64,000 bases of DNA from Usnea hakonensis (Eukaryota > Ascomycota > Lecanoromycetes > Lecanorales > Parmeliaceae): NCBI GenBank assembly GCA_013423325.1, contig BLJB01000009.1:124001-188000 (forward strand), given 5' to 3'. The notes beneath the pieces are model-generated. The model did not search any database. It was not told the origin of the DNA and saw only the letters and a program-made list of their open reading frames with translations. The position numbers were made by a program, and so were the translations under genes. Numbering within the stretch: position 1 is the stretch's first letter; the number at the start of each line of letters is the position of its first letter. Below are positions 1-10,960 of this stretch, one piece after another.

Positions 1-1055
1 TATACGCGCATTTGAGCATGGCCTGGATCAGTCAAGCTCCGAAGCGGGCTTTGTGCTCGTACATGTGGACATGGTCCAAAATTCTGGGCTCTTGGTCGAA
101 GGGGCAGTCAACACGCTATCAGCGTGTGGAGATGGCAACAGGAAGGCATTTAATGCTGGATTGGAAGGGGTGGTAGAGGCTATGGTGAAGGTCAATGGGG
201 TTATGGATGGTAAGCTGATACCCTCAAGACCTTTCACTAATGGAGTTCGACGAATGAAATTGACATTCTCCCCAAGGTATGTGGAAGAGAAGCAAACCAG
301 GCGATTACAACAGCTTTCGGACGTTTATTTTCGGAATCACGAAACAGTCGATGTTCCCGCACGGGGTTGTATATGAAGGCGTGAGTGACGAGGCAATGTC
401 CTTCAGGGGAGAGAGTGGGGCGAATGATAGTATGGTGAGGGCTCGATGAGGGAGGTGCCTGTGAGTTGATGAAGTTGATTCAAACCAGATCCCGTTGTGC
501 GACAATTTGCTTCAAATTTCCATGCCCAAAACACCACTTACTGAAATTCTGAGTGACTTCCGCTCTTACCGCCCCGGCAATCATCGCGAATTCTTGGAGT
601 GGGTCCGAGATCGGGCTCAGGACGTTGGCGTTCGAGGCTACGCTATGATGGATAGGCAGTCCACTGGTAAGTCGAGAAACAGGTGACCAACAGCTTCCAA
701 GACTGAAGACTTCTTTGCAGTCTTGTATTTCCATGCTCTGAACCAAGTCCGTGACTTCAGATGGCGACATTGGTGCTTTACGAGGGAATATATTCTGAAG
801 AAGACGGCTCACCCGACTGCGACCGGAGGCAGTCCCATTGTCTTGGTGAGTCTAATGGTAGCCCTTGGCTTCTCTTATTTATTTTTTCAAAAGTGGCTCC
901 CGAACCAGCTCTTCAGTGTATACAATCAAATGGTAGAGGTGGAGCACGCTGTTGGTACCTTGCCAGAGTGTAAACACATCTTGGATCTCGTGCATTCGCA
1001 GCGCAAGGATTTGAACAAAGAGGTTGATAAATATTGCAGCGAGCGTAGCGTTTGA
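1..1055 (+). CDS. Indoleamine 2,3-dioxygenase family (3' part of gene)
   Basis: Heme dioxygenase that opens the indole ring of tryptophan, the first step of the kynurenine/NAD pathway (BNA2 family). The 5' end lies outside the window. Exons read as <1-209, 277-434, 489-666, 721-845 and 894-1055, and all junction phases agree. Recognisable family blocks are VLVHVDMV, SFRTFIFG, FPHGVVYEGVSDE, RPGNHREFLEWV, DFRWRHWCFTREYI and the ATGGSP...WLPNQL block near the C-terminus. By family alignment, the His at 768-770 (in RHWCFTREYI) should be the proximal heme ligand. The last intron (846-893) is 48 nt with no in-frame stop, so an unspliced message would still be open. Family assignment is secure; the precise paralogue is not, because fungi often carry several. 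Confidence 0.92.
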
Positions 1056-1146
1056 GATGTATTTCATTGAGGAGGCAAGGTCGAGCTTAAGGTCGAGCTT
1101 AGTGGCCAATCAATGGATTTTGAACTCAATGAACCAGTTGCCCTCG

Positions 1147-3088
1147 TCAGAGCTGCTTGATCCTCCTCCCACCACCAAAGCGATCCGGAAAGCCGAATGC
1201 GACCTTGACACCCATTGCTCTTGCGAGCTCGACAGCATCGATACTCGTAGAGGCGCACCCGTCAAGATCAAGACGCTCTAGCTTGCATTCAAATCCGCTG
1301 ACAAGAGCTTTTACGCCAACACCGGTGACTTTTGTATTTGCGAGGTCAAGATTCTTCAGGCGAGGAAGATTCCTCGCTATAAGCATTACTATCTCATCAT
1401 CTAGGGTGCATGATTTCAGCACCAAGTCCTCGACACCCTCAAGATAACTATGCGTAATGAGCTCTTTCAAATTGGCAATCGAAAGAGCGATGCAGCCGCC
1501 GATATCCAGATGTTTCAAATTACCCTTGTTCGGTAACAGGCATACTTGAAGAACACTCAATGACAGCTCAGACCATCCTGCCAGCGAGAGGCGAGTCATC
1601 TGGGGCAAATCAAAATCTGAGAAAGGTACTCCTGAGATTCGAGGAAACGGGATGCAGTCTGCCATCAGAAACGTACGTACGGTTGAGGGCAAGTGCGGAG
1701 GCAGTTGCGCGACGAGACGTGTTATATCCAGGTGCTGAAGTTGGTGAAGGTTCGAAAAATCTAGATTTGGTCCTGGAGAAATGGGGGGGACAAACCAGCC
1801 TTTGACACTAAGTGTAATGATGCCAACAATCTTGGTCACAAGAGTATCTAAGGCAAGCAAAGGCCTCGGTTCTTGTGTTCCTCGTCTTCTGCTTAGAACT
1901 GGAGTATCTAGAATCAGTGTACGAAGTTTAGGCATATCTTTCTCCCAAGCTGCTGGACGCTTTTCCGAGGAACTAACGCTGTGGAATTCTGCACGCTCAA
2001 GGTTTGGACAATGGCAAAGAAGCTGGCTGACAATGTCACAGGACACTTGACAAGATTTGGAGACGATGAGAGTCTTGAGGTTCGACGCGCACGGAGCCGC
2101 TTTGAGAATGGAAGTGCCGATCAAGCCTCCAGGTACTCTCATGTATTCCAACCGTTTGCAACGAGTGGCAACGTAACGAGGTATAGATTCTGCATTTGCT
2201 CCGAACCTGTCCAATGTAACTCGAGTAGTCGTCCCATTGCTCCACTTAATATATTTGCGAACAGCTCCCAAATTGACAGGCTTTTTGGCCGCAGAAAGAT
2301 CTAGATTGCTCCACAGACTGGGTATCGAGATCAGTAGTCGCTGCCACGATTTCGAGACTCTGAGCAAACCGCTGTCAAGGATCAGAATATCAAACTAAAA
2401 CTGCATAAACAAGACCTACACAATGTACCGGAATTCTAGATATTTTATCGTCATCTCCACAAGCTCTAAGGGCAGAATTTGCAGAGGGTCGATAGTCCGG
2501 GGCGGAGCGAGTTGTCGTACGAGCTTCTCATACTGTCCTCGCAATAGCTGAAATATATCTGAGCACACATACTTCCGCACGTAAATGTAAACGAGAGCAT
2601 ACCACAAGATCAGGGTCATTCGATGGCACTTTACGGATGCCCATTTCGTATAGGTCCATGGCCATTTCATGATTGCCAAGCAGCTGTAGAATCTTACCAG
2701 TACGCAGATAACCCTACGATCATCAGATATGGATATATCAGACTTTTTGTGTGCTTGCTATACCAGGCAACTGGCCTTGTCTTGCTGGATCATTTCTCTG
2801 CCGTCGTTCAAAGCAGCTCGAAGATTGCCAAGCTTTGTATGTGTAGCTGCTCGATTGTCAAGGACGGAGATAGGAGCCTTTGCATCCTGATTAATGGCCT
2901 AAAAGAGCGGATTCAGCTGAGATCGAGGATTGTCATCGAACTCGTACCTTAGTGAAGCATCCAAGGGCAGCCTCATATTGTTTCTGGCGATAGAGATTTT
3001 GGCCTCGCGCATGTAAGGCAGACAGTACTTCTTCATGAATACCACGATCCATGTTCTGCCGGTCTCGGAGTTTCACAGGTCCTTCCAT
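1147..3088 (-). CDS. Pof3-like TPR / F-box / LRR protein
   Basis: Probable substrate-recognition subunit of an SCF ubiquitin ligase. Reading on the minus strand, the start ATG is at 3086-3088, with an in-frame stop just upstream. An N-terminal TPR region follows (ALHARGQNLYRQKQYEAAL, then AAYTKLGNLRAALND-like and GYLRTGKILQLLGNHEMAM segments), spread over several small exons. Next comes an F-box (DPLQILPLELVEMTIKYLEF, then VLRVSKSWQRLL across an intron at about 2372-2419). The last, large exon (1147-2371) carries leucine-rich repeats such as LKHLDIGGC, VEDLVLKSC, LKNLDLANT and LERLDLDGC. The TPR-F-box-LRR order is that of fission yeast Pof3, which acts in genome stability and telomere silencing; that role is inferred here. 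Its stop lies about 90 nt from the tail of the convergent dioxygenase gene. Confidence 0.87.
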
Positions 3089-3409
3089 TACTTGGTAAGA
3101 AGTCTAGTGTGTTGACGCGAAGACGAGCCGGTTTGCTCTAACAAGACTGTTTCTCGACCTATACGCGACAGTCTCTTTGCCTGTAATTCACATTTCAATT
3201 GGAAGCCAGGCTTGCGTTCGGTGCTTTCGGAAAGTTGATATTTGATGTTGAGGATAACATGTCGCTCTTGCGCGTTTGTTGCAGTCACGTCGGAGATAGA
3301 GATTTAACTCCGTCCTACGTTGTAAGATACCCTGTTGGAGTACCTTGTTACTCCCGGGATCCACCATTTCTGATCTTTCAACTTCGACCTCAGTGCCTTA
3401 GTTTCCAAT

Positions 3410-5428
3410 ATGTCCTCGCTTGATGAGCTTTTCAAGGTATGCATGAGAAACCTTGACAATATTACAGCTCAAATGCTTAGATCCTTTAGACACCTTCAAC
3501 AAACAAAAGGAAGCTAGAAATCAATGGACGCAATGCAGGTAAGTCTTTGTTGGGGGTTCTCGCAGACTGTATTAATGCATTATAGATAGGGTGTACAAAG
3601 CGACAAAGCTTAGCGCCAATGGAGATGTGAAGGCCAATGCCAGAGCTACGGTGGAGGATGACGGCGAAGACGACGACATAGCTGCAGGTCCCGACTTACC
3701 ACCAGACGAAGAGCAGCAGCTTCAGGTCGAAGATGATGACGAAGGTAGATTCTTTGGAGGCGGCCTTACAAAAGATACAGCGGATGTAATGGACTTTATC
3801 GACGAGCAGGATAAGGATGAGACCGTACGCTTCAAAATCGTGCTGTCAAGTTGGAAGCAGACCTGATGGTTGTATACAGAAGACGGAGAAAATCGACATA
3901 GCCTGGTTGAGGAAATTGGCCTTGAACTTTGAAAAGAGAATATCCAAGAACACAGAGCTACGAGCCAAATTTGAAGCCAGGCCGGAAAAGTATGTGCGAG
4001 GCCTCTATACATCTTGGTGAGCCTCGTTTGACAGCCTGTGGCAGATTTATGGGCTCAGAGGCAGATCTAGACGCAGATATCAAAGCGCTCTCCATCCTCT
4101 CCGAACACCCCGAGCTCTACGAAGAATTCGCGAAGCTCGGCTGTGTCTCTTCTCTCGCCTCTTTACTGTCTCATGACAATACAGACATTGCAATTGATGC
4201 AATCGAGATCATCAACGAGCTCACGGATGAAGATGTTGAAGCAGGGCAAGACCAATGGGATGCCCTGGTCGATGCATTGCTAGACGCCGATCTACTAAAT
4301 CTTTTATACGAGAACATATCGCGTTTGAACGAGGATATTGACTCTGACCGCGCAGGCATATACCATGTCCTCAGCGTCCTCGAAAATGTATCGTCCCGGC
4401 CCTCCATTGCCGCTACACTCGGCCAGAAAACTCAGCTTCTCCCCTGGCTCCTTTTAAGAATTGGCAATCCAGAAACCAAGGTCTCGCAAAATAAACAATA
4501 CGCCGCTGAGATTCTTGCTATCCTTCTCCAGTCATCATCCGAGAACTGCACCAAGGTAATCTCTCTTGATGGCGTAGACGCGATGTTACAATTCCTCAGC
4601 CCCTTCCGCAAGCGCGATCCTGCTAAAGGCACGGAAGAGGAGGAATATATGGCCAACATCTTCGACTGCGTCACCTGTCTCGTCGACGCCGGTGCCGGCA
4701 AAGCCAAGTTTTTAGAAGCAGAAGGCATCGAGCTCTGCCTCATCATGTTACGAGAAGGCAAAATGAGCAAACCACGCGGTCTGCGACTTCTCGATCATGC
4801 ACTGGGGGGACCAGAGGACGGTTCATGCTGTGAGAGGTTCGTAGAAGCGGCGGGCTTAAAACCAGCATTTGGACTATTCATGAAGAAACAAGACAAGGAA
4901 ATGATGGAGCATTTGCTTGGTATATTCGCATCTATGTTACGTTTGCTTCCTGCCAACGAAGGTCCGAGGATTCGCCTGCTAGCTAAATTTGTGGAGAAGG
5001 ACTACCAAGCTTGTGATCGTCTAGTCAAGCTCAGGGGGGAGTATGCTTCAAAAGTGGCCGTGATTGACAATGAGATCAAGCAGGAGAGGATGGAGATCAG
5101 TCCTGAGGAGTCGGAAGAAAGAGCGGATGAGTGGTTCAGCAGACGGCTGGATGCCGGACTCTATGTTCTGCAGACGATTGACGTCATCCTAGCATGGCTG
5201 GTAGCTGAAGACGACGGAGCGAGGCGAAAGATTCAAGCTCTGGCTCAAGGAAATGAGATTTTGAGGGACATAAAGGCTACGCTTCAAGGTAGGTCCTTCA
5301 TAATTCTCGGAGGTGGATGAATGCTGATCCCCCTCACAGCGCAGATCGAGAACATGGACGCAAATTCAGAGGACCAGGATTCAATGTTGAAAGACATGCT
5401 CGGCACACTCATTAAGCATCTAATCTAA
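3410..5428 (+). CDS. CTNNBL1 (beta-catenin-like protein 1) homologue
   Basis: Armadillo-type protein associated with the Prp19/CDC5L spliceosomal complex and binding nuclear localisation signals in animals. The start exon is tiny (3410-3436, MSSLDELFK). Later exons give the family's acidic N-terminal part (VEDDGEDDD, DLPPDEEQQL), the conserved block KTEKIDIAWLRKLALNFEKR, then MGSEADLDADIKALSILSEH and a long helical repeat region (HDNTDIAIDAIEIINELTDE). A final exon after an intron near 5288-5338 ends AQIENMDANSEDQDS...KHLI and stops at 5426-5428. Donor and acceptor phases agree through five junctions, and length is close to the usual 550-600 aa. It converges on the Nudix gene with only about 135 nt between the two stops. 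Confidence 0.93.
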
Positions 5429-5563
5429 AAATGCGTTATATATATGCTGAAGTCAAAATATACCCAAAGAGCATCACAAAATCCTTTCCAAACAACTGTA
5501 AAGGGGTATCTTCAACGCCAATAATGCAATCACTGCCCAATACCCAAATGCCCATCGCAGGTA

Positions 5564-6802
5564 TCACAAAGACCCATTTGCTCCCCTCTTCCCAGCCCCC
5601 AAATCCTTCCTCATCACCACCTCCTTAGGCCTCGGCGTCCTTCTCCCCCTCTCAACCTCGCCACTCAACTCGATCCTCAACACTCTCTCCATCTCCCCCC
5701 TTCTCGCTGTCCCCACCAATTCTGGCCCCGCATCTCCGAGCCCCATCCAAAGCGTGTCACCACTTTGCTTGATCGAGTTGGGGCTTATACATTTCTCCCC
5801 CCACGGCGGATCTCCACCCCTCACAAAATCCATCAGTTGCCTTCTCTGCTCTCGCAATTGTGCGGTGTCTAGCTCTCCTTTTCCGTCTGAAGGCGGTTTC
5901 AAGAAATCGGCCACAAGTGATAGGAGGAAGAACTGCGGTGGGAACAGCACACACTCTCCTTTCAGTGCAGCCTCGATCCATTCCCCAGCCCACGCGAATT
6001 TGGCAGCTGTGTGCTCGACGCCGCCGTCAGGCGTTGGGATGTGGATTTGCTGCGTCTGCTTTCCTAATTCCAGTCCTGATTCCACGGGCAAGAAATACAA
6101 GTACATCTGCGTTGAATACCGTTTCGGTATATTAGCCGGTGTCAGCCAGCGTGTGAACGGCACCAAGCCCTGGGTATCGATTTCCCCTCCCTTTTGCCTG
6201 ACCCATTCCTCAAACAAGACTTTCTCCGCATGCACAGCTTTTCTACCCTCGTCTCGTTCCCGCTCCACCAGTTCCACTAGCTGTGCCGCAGTCTCTCGTT
6301 TGCGGGCCAACAATATCCCGCTTTCTTCAAAGCATTCGCGTATAGCGGCATGCCGATAGGCTGGGCTGTCTTCGTGGTGGCTCGGGTCCGATGGTGGGGG
6401 CAGGTGGCCATCTTGAGGCGAGCAATGGCCCCCGGGAAAGACATGGGCTGATGCAAAGGCTGACGAGGAGGATACGCGGTGGAGAAGCAGGATATGGTTG
6501 GCAGGGGAGATGAGCAGAATACTGGCGCTGGGACTGGCAGGAGCCAATTCTTTTTTGGATTTGGATGATGACCGTCGTTCTGAGGGTTGCTTTGGTGGAG
6601 AAGTGCCTCTCATGGCGGCTTCGAGGGACAGGAGTTCCTTGGGTCTCCGGAGCATTCGCTTAGGGTAGCCAACGGTCATATAATGCCTATGCGTACTCGT
6701 ATTGTGTAGTGAAGAGATAAGGCGGAGTGTCCGCGCATTTGCACCGAGTTTGAGGTCTGAGGAGTACGTTCTATGGGCGATGAAAGTCAGACCCTTGAGC
6801 AT
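5564..6802 (-). CDS. NUDT19-like Nudix hydrolase
   Basis: Single-exon 412-aa Nudix superfamily protein. The Nudix signature is split as in the NUDT19/RP2 subfamily: SASILLISPANHILLLHRV, then HVFPGGH, a spacer of about 25 residues, then AAIRECFEESGILL carrying the REx2EExG-type metal-binding core. NUDT19-type enzymes hydrolyse coenzyme A and acyl-CoA, often in peroxisomes or mitochondria. The N-terminus (MLKGLTFIAHRTYSS, basic and hydroxylated) could be a mitochondrial presequence, and no clear PTS1 tripeptide is visible at the C-terminus (NGSL). The substrate is inferred from the family. An alternative start is the Met about 40 residues in (MTVGYPKRM). Confidence 0.85.
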   Translation of the reverse strand: MLKGLTFIAHRTYSSDLKLGANARTLRLISSLHNTSTHRHYMTVGYPKRMLRRPKELLSLEAAMRGTSPPKQPSERRSSSKSKKELAPASPSASILLISPANHILLLHRVSSSSAFASAHVFPGGHCSPQDGHLPPPSDPSHHEDSPAYRHAAIRECFEESGILLARKRETAAQLVELVERERDEGRKAVHAEKVLFEEWVRQKGGEIDTQGLVPFTRWLTPANIPKRYSTQMYLYFLPVESGLELGKQTQQIHIPTPDGGVEHTAAKFAWAGEWIEAALKGECVLFPPQFFLLSLVADFLKPPSDGKGELDTAQLREQRRQLMDFVRGGDPPWGEKCISPNSIKQSGDTLWMGLGDAGPELVGTARRGEMERVLRIELSGEVERGRRTPRPKEVVMRKDLGAGKRGANGSL

Positions 6803-8244
6803 AAGGAAGTAATTTGAGGCGAGAGTGAAGTCAATGGATGATCTAGAAACGTTCCTTGGTCCGGGGAGGATCTACAAAGCCGCCGTTAGCCGTCCTCTCG
6901 GCTCTCTACTTTATGTTGTAGAGTACTTGAAGACTTTTACCCTTGGGAAGACAGGTAACTTAAGGTGTTTAGCATTGTCAGAAGAATTTCTTAGGCTGGA
7001 AGAATTATACAGGAAGAGACTACTTTTGAGACTGGTGCAACGACTCGAGGTCATTAGTAGCACCTAAGTGGCCTTGGTATTCGGGAGACGGTTGCTGTAG
7101 AAGACAGGGTAGATTTACGTGAAAAACAGACAGTCGAAGCGTGGTCATGCACACTGTGCCTTGATGAAAGTCGATGGCTGTCGAGGGGGACATTATTCTG
7201 GGTTCAAGGTCTCTGCCATCTCATATGATTCCTTTACTGACCGTATCCAACCGATGTATGTTATTATTAAACCAATGCGAATAAGGAGATTGTTCTTCCT
7301 TTCCTCTAACATACACAAAATCTGATATCTCGATGATATTCTAGCAGCAACTTCATCAACAGCACGGACTCGCCCTGAAGTGGAAAGGCAAGCAGGACCA
7401 ATTCAGACTTAGCAAACTTCAACGACTTGGCCCCGTAGCTGCGCCTCGCCATTTTCCCAGTGCCAAAGACAAACCTTTGATTTTTTGAATAGTTGGAATC
7501 GGATGGCGGGGTAGGCCCTAGGTTTGATTGTGGGGAATTTGCTCAGTAGAATGACTGCTAACGTCTACGTTGGAAGATATGATTCCAGCCCGCGGAGGTT
7601 TATTAAGGTGAACGGTGTTGGATCAAGCGTTTTCTATGAGCCCGAACAGAAAGGGTGTCTGCTTGGAACGCAGTATGCATCACGAGAATTCTTGCTATCC
7701 TCGCAGGACCAAGGTTAGATGAGATCAGCATTCAAAATTGATTTCTCGAACTGCTCCAAATTGCCCAAAGGTTTCTGCCAAGCTTGTGCTAAGGGCTCAA
7801 TCATTGGCATGGGACTGTCTTGTTGTGGAAGGAAGGCTTCAGCGGGAGGGCAATTCAAGCCATCTAGCTACGCCTTTTCAGGGAAACGACAGATTTGTAT
7901 ACTCAACTTCCTTGTAGTATATGCTGGACACATGTTCGCGGCTACTCTTCGCTACCGTAGAGATTGCATAGATGAAGGAAGAAGGCTAACGAAACACGAT
8001 CAGAGAGTGTACCGCACGTAAGGGTCTGCAGCAATAAAACCTACCTAAAGTGATTACAACGTCCATTGCAGTTTCATGACAGCCTTCGTCCTATTGCGAA
8101 AAGTTGGGAACCTATTAGCATTGCCTGGTGGAGTAGCGAGATAGTAGCAAACGGCTTCCTAGCTGCGCGGGAGAAGGCCGAGTCCGCTCAGCAAAGGCAT
8201 GGAGCGCTCGATCGATGGGCTGTCGACTCCTACAAGAGCGTGAA
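6803..8244. other. Intergenic, 1.4 kb, no supportable gene
   Basis: This stretch lies between the start of the Nudix gene and the stop of the EF2 methyltransferase gene. It holds several short plus-strand open frames, the longest at 7524-7718 and 7719-8021. They are contiguous in one frame with a single stop between, but show no recognisable domain and no clear splice structure. No RNA gene is evident. It presumably contains the Nudix promoter. Confidence 0.6.
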
Positions 8245-9604
8245 TCACAGCGCAAAAGGGTCCTTCGTTGGCTCCATCTTCGTTATCAAATATATCTTAA
8301 TGGCCGTGGTTGTAGGAACAAAAAACCCTGTTTGGTTTCTTCTCTCAGGCATGGGTACACGAAGTTGCTCAAGCATGAAGCCATTCATCTCTGCTATCTG
8401 GTCAGAGTTTGAGAGTTTATGCATCGAGCAAGCGATTTCCCGCAACTCACCACACCCTGAGGTGAAAACGTCCAAGGTTTGCGCATTACGAACAGTCGAG
8501 GAAATCAAAATTTGGATGTTGTGGTATAATTCAAAGACGTCTTTCATAGTCGCAATCAGTGCGGGGATGGATTTGAGGTCATAAGTCTAGATGGCAGGTC
8601 AACCTTTCATGCCCTTTGAGTAATGAGCATTCCCTGCTGATAGGAAAAATTCAGGCTTCAGCAATTGGTGTCTCACAGACCGCAAAGGTTCGTATCACCT
8701 AGTTCGCAGTAGAGAATCCACTCACAACATCAGCCCCGAGAACCAGGTTGTAGGAGCGCTTCTCTTTGCGGCAGTCAGCAATTCCACCGATAAGGGTGTG
8801 ACCCCATTGCAGAATAGCTGTCTGAATCAACTTGCTGTTATCAAGCTGATTGAGATGTATATTGGACTTGAGATCAGCGACAACCTCTTGACTACCATCT
8901 GTAGCCAGCACACGCAGTGCACCAAGCTGCGCGCAGAAGATAGACAAGAAACCTGTACCGGCGCCAAGCTCAAGAACGCTCTTGCCGATAACAAGGTGGC
9001 TTCCTTCTGGAGACGATAGGTAGGCCCCTAGAAACAAGGCTGCTTCCCAAGTACGGAAACCAGTAGTTCCAGAGGAACCCAGTAAAGAAGGAGCCTCTAG
9101 CAGAGTGACTTGAACTGCATTTGGGGTGACGATAGGCGATGTGTAAGTAACGTAGCTCTTCTGCTGTGCTGCTGCGCTCGCAGAGGGCAAAGGCTGGCCC
9201 ATGTACTTGCCTAGACACGCCGATATATCATCTGAGATCTCCTGCACACGGCAAAAAAAGGTATATTAGTAGAGATGTCAAATTGATGTCTTCCAGATAT
9301 GCGAGAGACGAAGACAACAATGCAGAGCCATAATTGAAATCACACGAGACGGATAAAGGCCTACATCTTCCTCGGGATCCTCAATTGCGTCTTCTAGGGA
9401 TTTCACAAGGATTTTGAGGACACGAAATTGGTATCGCTCAGGCGGTACGTAGACGATCCTGGACGCATCAAATAAGTCACTGTATATCTGAGCCTGTGTG
9501 TCTGGCAGTCTCAAAAGCTCTTTGCGAGGTAGTGTTAATTCTTTAGGATCAACGAGCTGCAGGAACTGCCTTTTGAAGAGCTCTACAGGCGTGATGATGT
9601 CCAT
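8245..9604 (-). CDS. EFM3: EF2 lysine methyltransferase (EEF2KMT/FAM86, yeast Efm3)
   Basis: Class I SAM-dependent methyltransferase family 16 protein predicted to methylate a lysine of translation elongation factor 2. Three exons fit in phase 0: 9365-9604, 8726-9241 and 8245-8586, giving 365 aa. The N-terminal exon has the FAM86-type helical domain (LFKRQFLQLVDPKEL). Exon 2 carries SAM motif I (VLELGAGTGFLS), an acidic motif II end (LATDGS) and VLGADV, which continues across the intron into TYDLKSIPALI. Exon 3 holds the helix ELYHNIQILISSTVRNAQTL and ends DPFAL. It is divergent from the eS24 gene across 292 nt. Short open frames on the opposite strand of exon 3 (8066-8584) are shadows of this gene. 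Confidence 0.9.
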
Positions 9605-9896
9605 TTCTCAAAACTCTCTTCGAAGTCTCATCAGCTCTAGGTCAATCCTAAATCCAGCGCCACAATTCATGAGGATTGAAGAAACGAAGATCCTCGGATG
9701 CCAAGAGACGCTGAGCTAGTGGCAAAAAGGTTAGCTCCAAGCTAAGCGACACCTTATTTTCCACACACGCAAATTACAGATGGATATACTGGACTTTGCT
9801 TTGGCATAGACATCCAGCGACACGCTCTCTGTTTGTCGCCCAGTGTACTTCTTGATGTATAGAGTCTTCGCTAATGAGAACATATAGCTAGCAAAC
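9605..9896. promoter_or_regulatory. Shared divergent promoter, EFM3-like / eS24
   Basis: Only 292 nt separate the start codons of the EF2 methyltransferase gene (minus) and ribosomal protein eS24 (plus). Both promoters and 5' leaders must lie here or overlap. Both products act on translation, which makes co-expression plausible but unproven. No TATA box is obvious. Confidence 0.5.
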
Positions 9897-10501
9897 ATGG
9901 CAGAACGAGACGCGCCAGTAACGCTGCGCACGCGCAAATTCATTCGCAACTCCCTCCTCGGTCGAAAGCAAATGGTCGTGTGGGTGCTCCAATCTCGCAA
10001 CGATACTCCTACCCCTTAAGGCCGCTCTCAAACCACTCAAGGACTGACTTCTGATCCGTTTCATATACAGCGATGTCCTCCATCCCAACCGAGCCAACGT
10101 CTCCAAAGACGAACTCCGCCAAAAACTCGCCGAGCTCTACAAAGCCAACAAAGACCAAGTTTCCTGCTTCGGTTTCCGGACACAGTACGGAGGAGGAAAA
10201 TCGACCGGTTTCGCCCTGGTCTACGATAGCCATGAGGCGATGAAGAAGTTTGAGCCGCATTATAGGTTGGTGAGGTATGGGGCGGCTACAAAGGTTGAGA
10301 AGGCTAGTAGGCAACAGCGTACGTACAACCCGTCCTGTCTGGTGAGATGGGAGGCTATGTAACGGGGTTGAGGATATGGTAGTTGGGACCTCAGGCTGAC
10401 CTGTGTGGCGTTGGATAGGCAAGCAACGCAAGAACCGTGCCAAGACAGTGCGGGGAATAGCGAAGGGAAAGGCGGTAGCATCGAAGGACAAGAAGAAGTA
10501 G
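9897..10501 (+). CDS. RPS24: 40S ribosomal protein eS24 (S24)
   Basis: Small-subunit ribosomal protein. Exons 9897-9979, 10071-10318 and 10419-10501 give 137 aa, the normal length for eS24. Diagnostic blocks are PVTLRTRKFIRNSLLGRKQM, then DVLHPNRANVSKDELRQKL across the first intron, CFGFRTQYGGGKSTGFALVY, and a basic tail RKQRKNRAKTVRG...SKDKKK. Splice phases are 2 and 1 and join in frame (QMV|VDVLHP and SRQQ|RKQRKN). The first intron uses a GTGGGT donor. Confidence 0.96.
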
Positions 10502-10960
10502 AGGGGACGGGATTTGTGCTGATTTGTGCATGGTCAAAAGACGGTGGTGAAGCATACTCATGTGTACCTACATTTTATAGTAGGAATACAAGATTTTCCA
10601 GTCACGACTTGATGATTGTGCTTGTAAGACTAATTAAATCTTTCCATTGATCTATCAAATGATCTGTCGACAAAAGTAACGCCGCCCCGTGATTACCTCC
10701 AATTTCCTTCTCTTTTCACCTCAAACAGGATCAATGCGAAGGAATAGCCTGCTTTTCAAAGAACGTGGCTAGGCTAAAAGCTTTGCTAGCAAGGAAAGGA
10801 CAATCGCAGGCTATCGGCCGATCTATCGGACCAACATAACTAGATCCACTCTACAAGCTTGGCAAGGGTCTGAGGTAGCAAGACCCAGTCTCCAAGTTCT
10901 TAGAATCTGAGCTGCAACTGAGGCACGGCGTCCATGGCAGCATCAGACCGAGACACGGTC
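10502..10960. other. Convergent 3' region, eS24 / Zn2Cys6 gene
   Basis: AT-leaning 3' flank between the stops of two convergent genes. It holds no gene I can support; the opposite-strand frame reaching 10900 may be an alternative C-terminus of the transcription factor. The termination signals of both genes should lie here. Confidence 0.5.

Noticed and set aside
5754..6359. 201-codon plus-strand frame
   Set aside because: Lies antisense to the Nudix hydrolase gene, whose frame carries a clear Nudix motif; the plus frame has no domain.
7524..8021. Two contiguous frames separated by one stop, possible readthrough gene
   Set aside because: No recognisable domain, no codon pattern like neighbours; probably chance.
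8066..8584. 172-codon plus-strand frame in the apparent gap
   Set aside because: Mostly antisense to the last exon of the EF2 methyltransferase, which joins in frame as GADV|TYDLKS.
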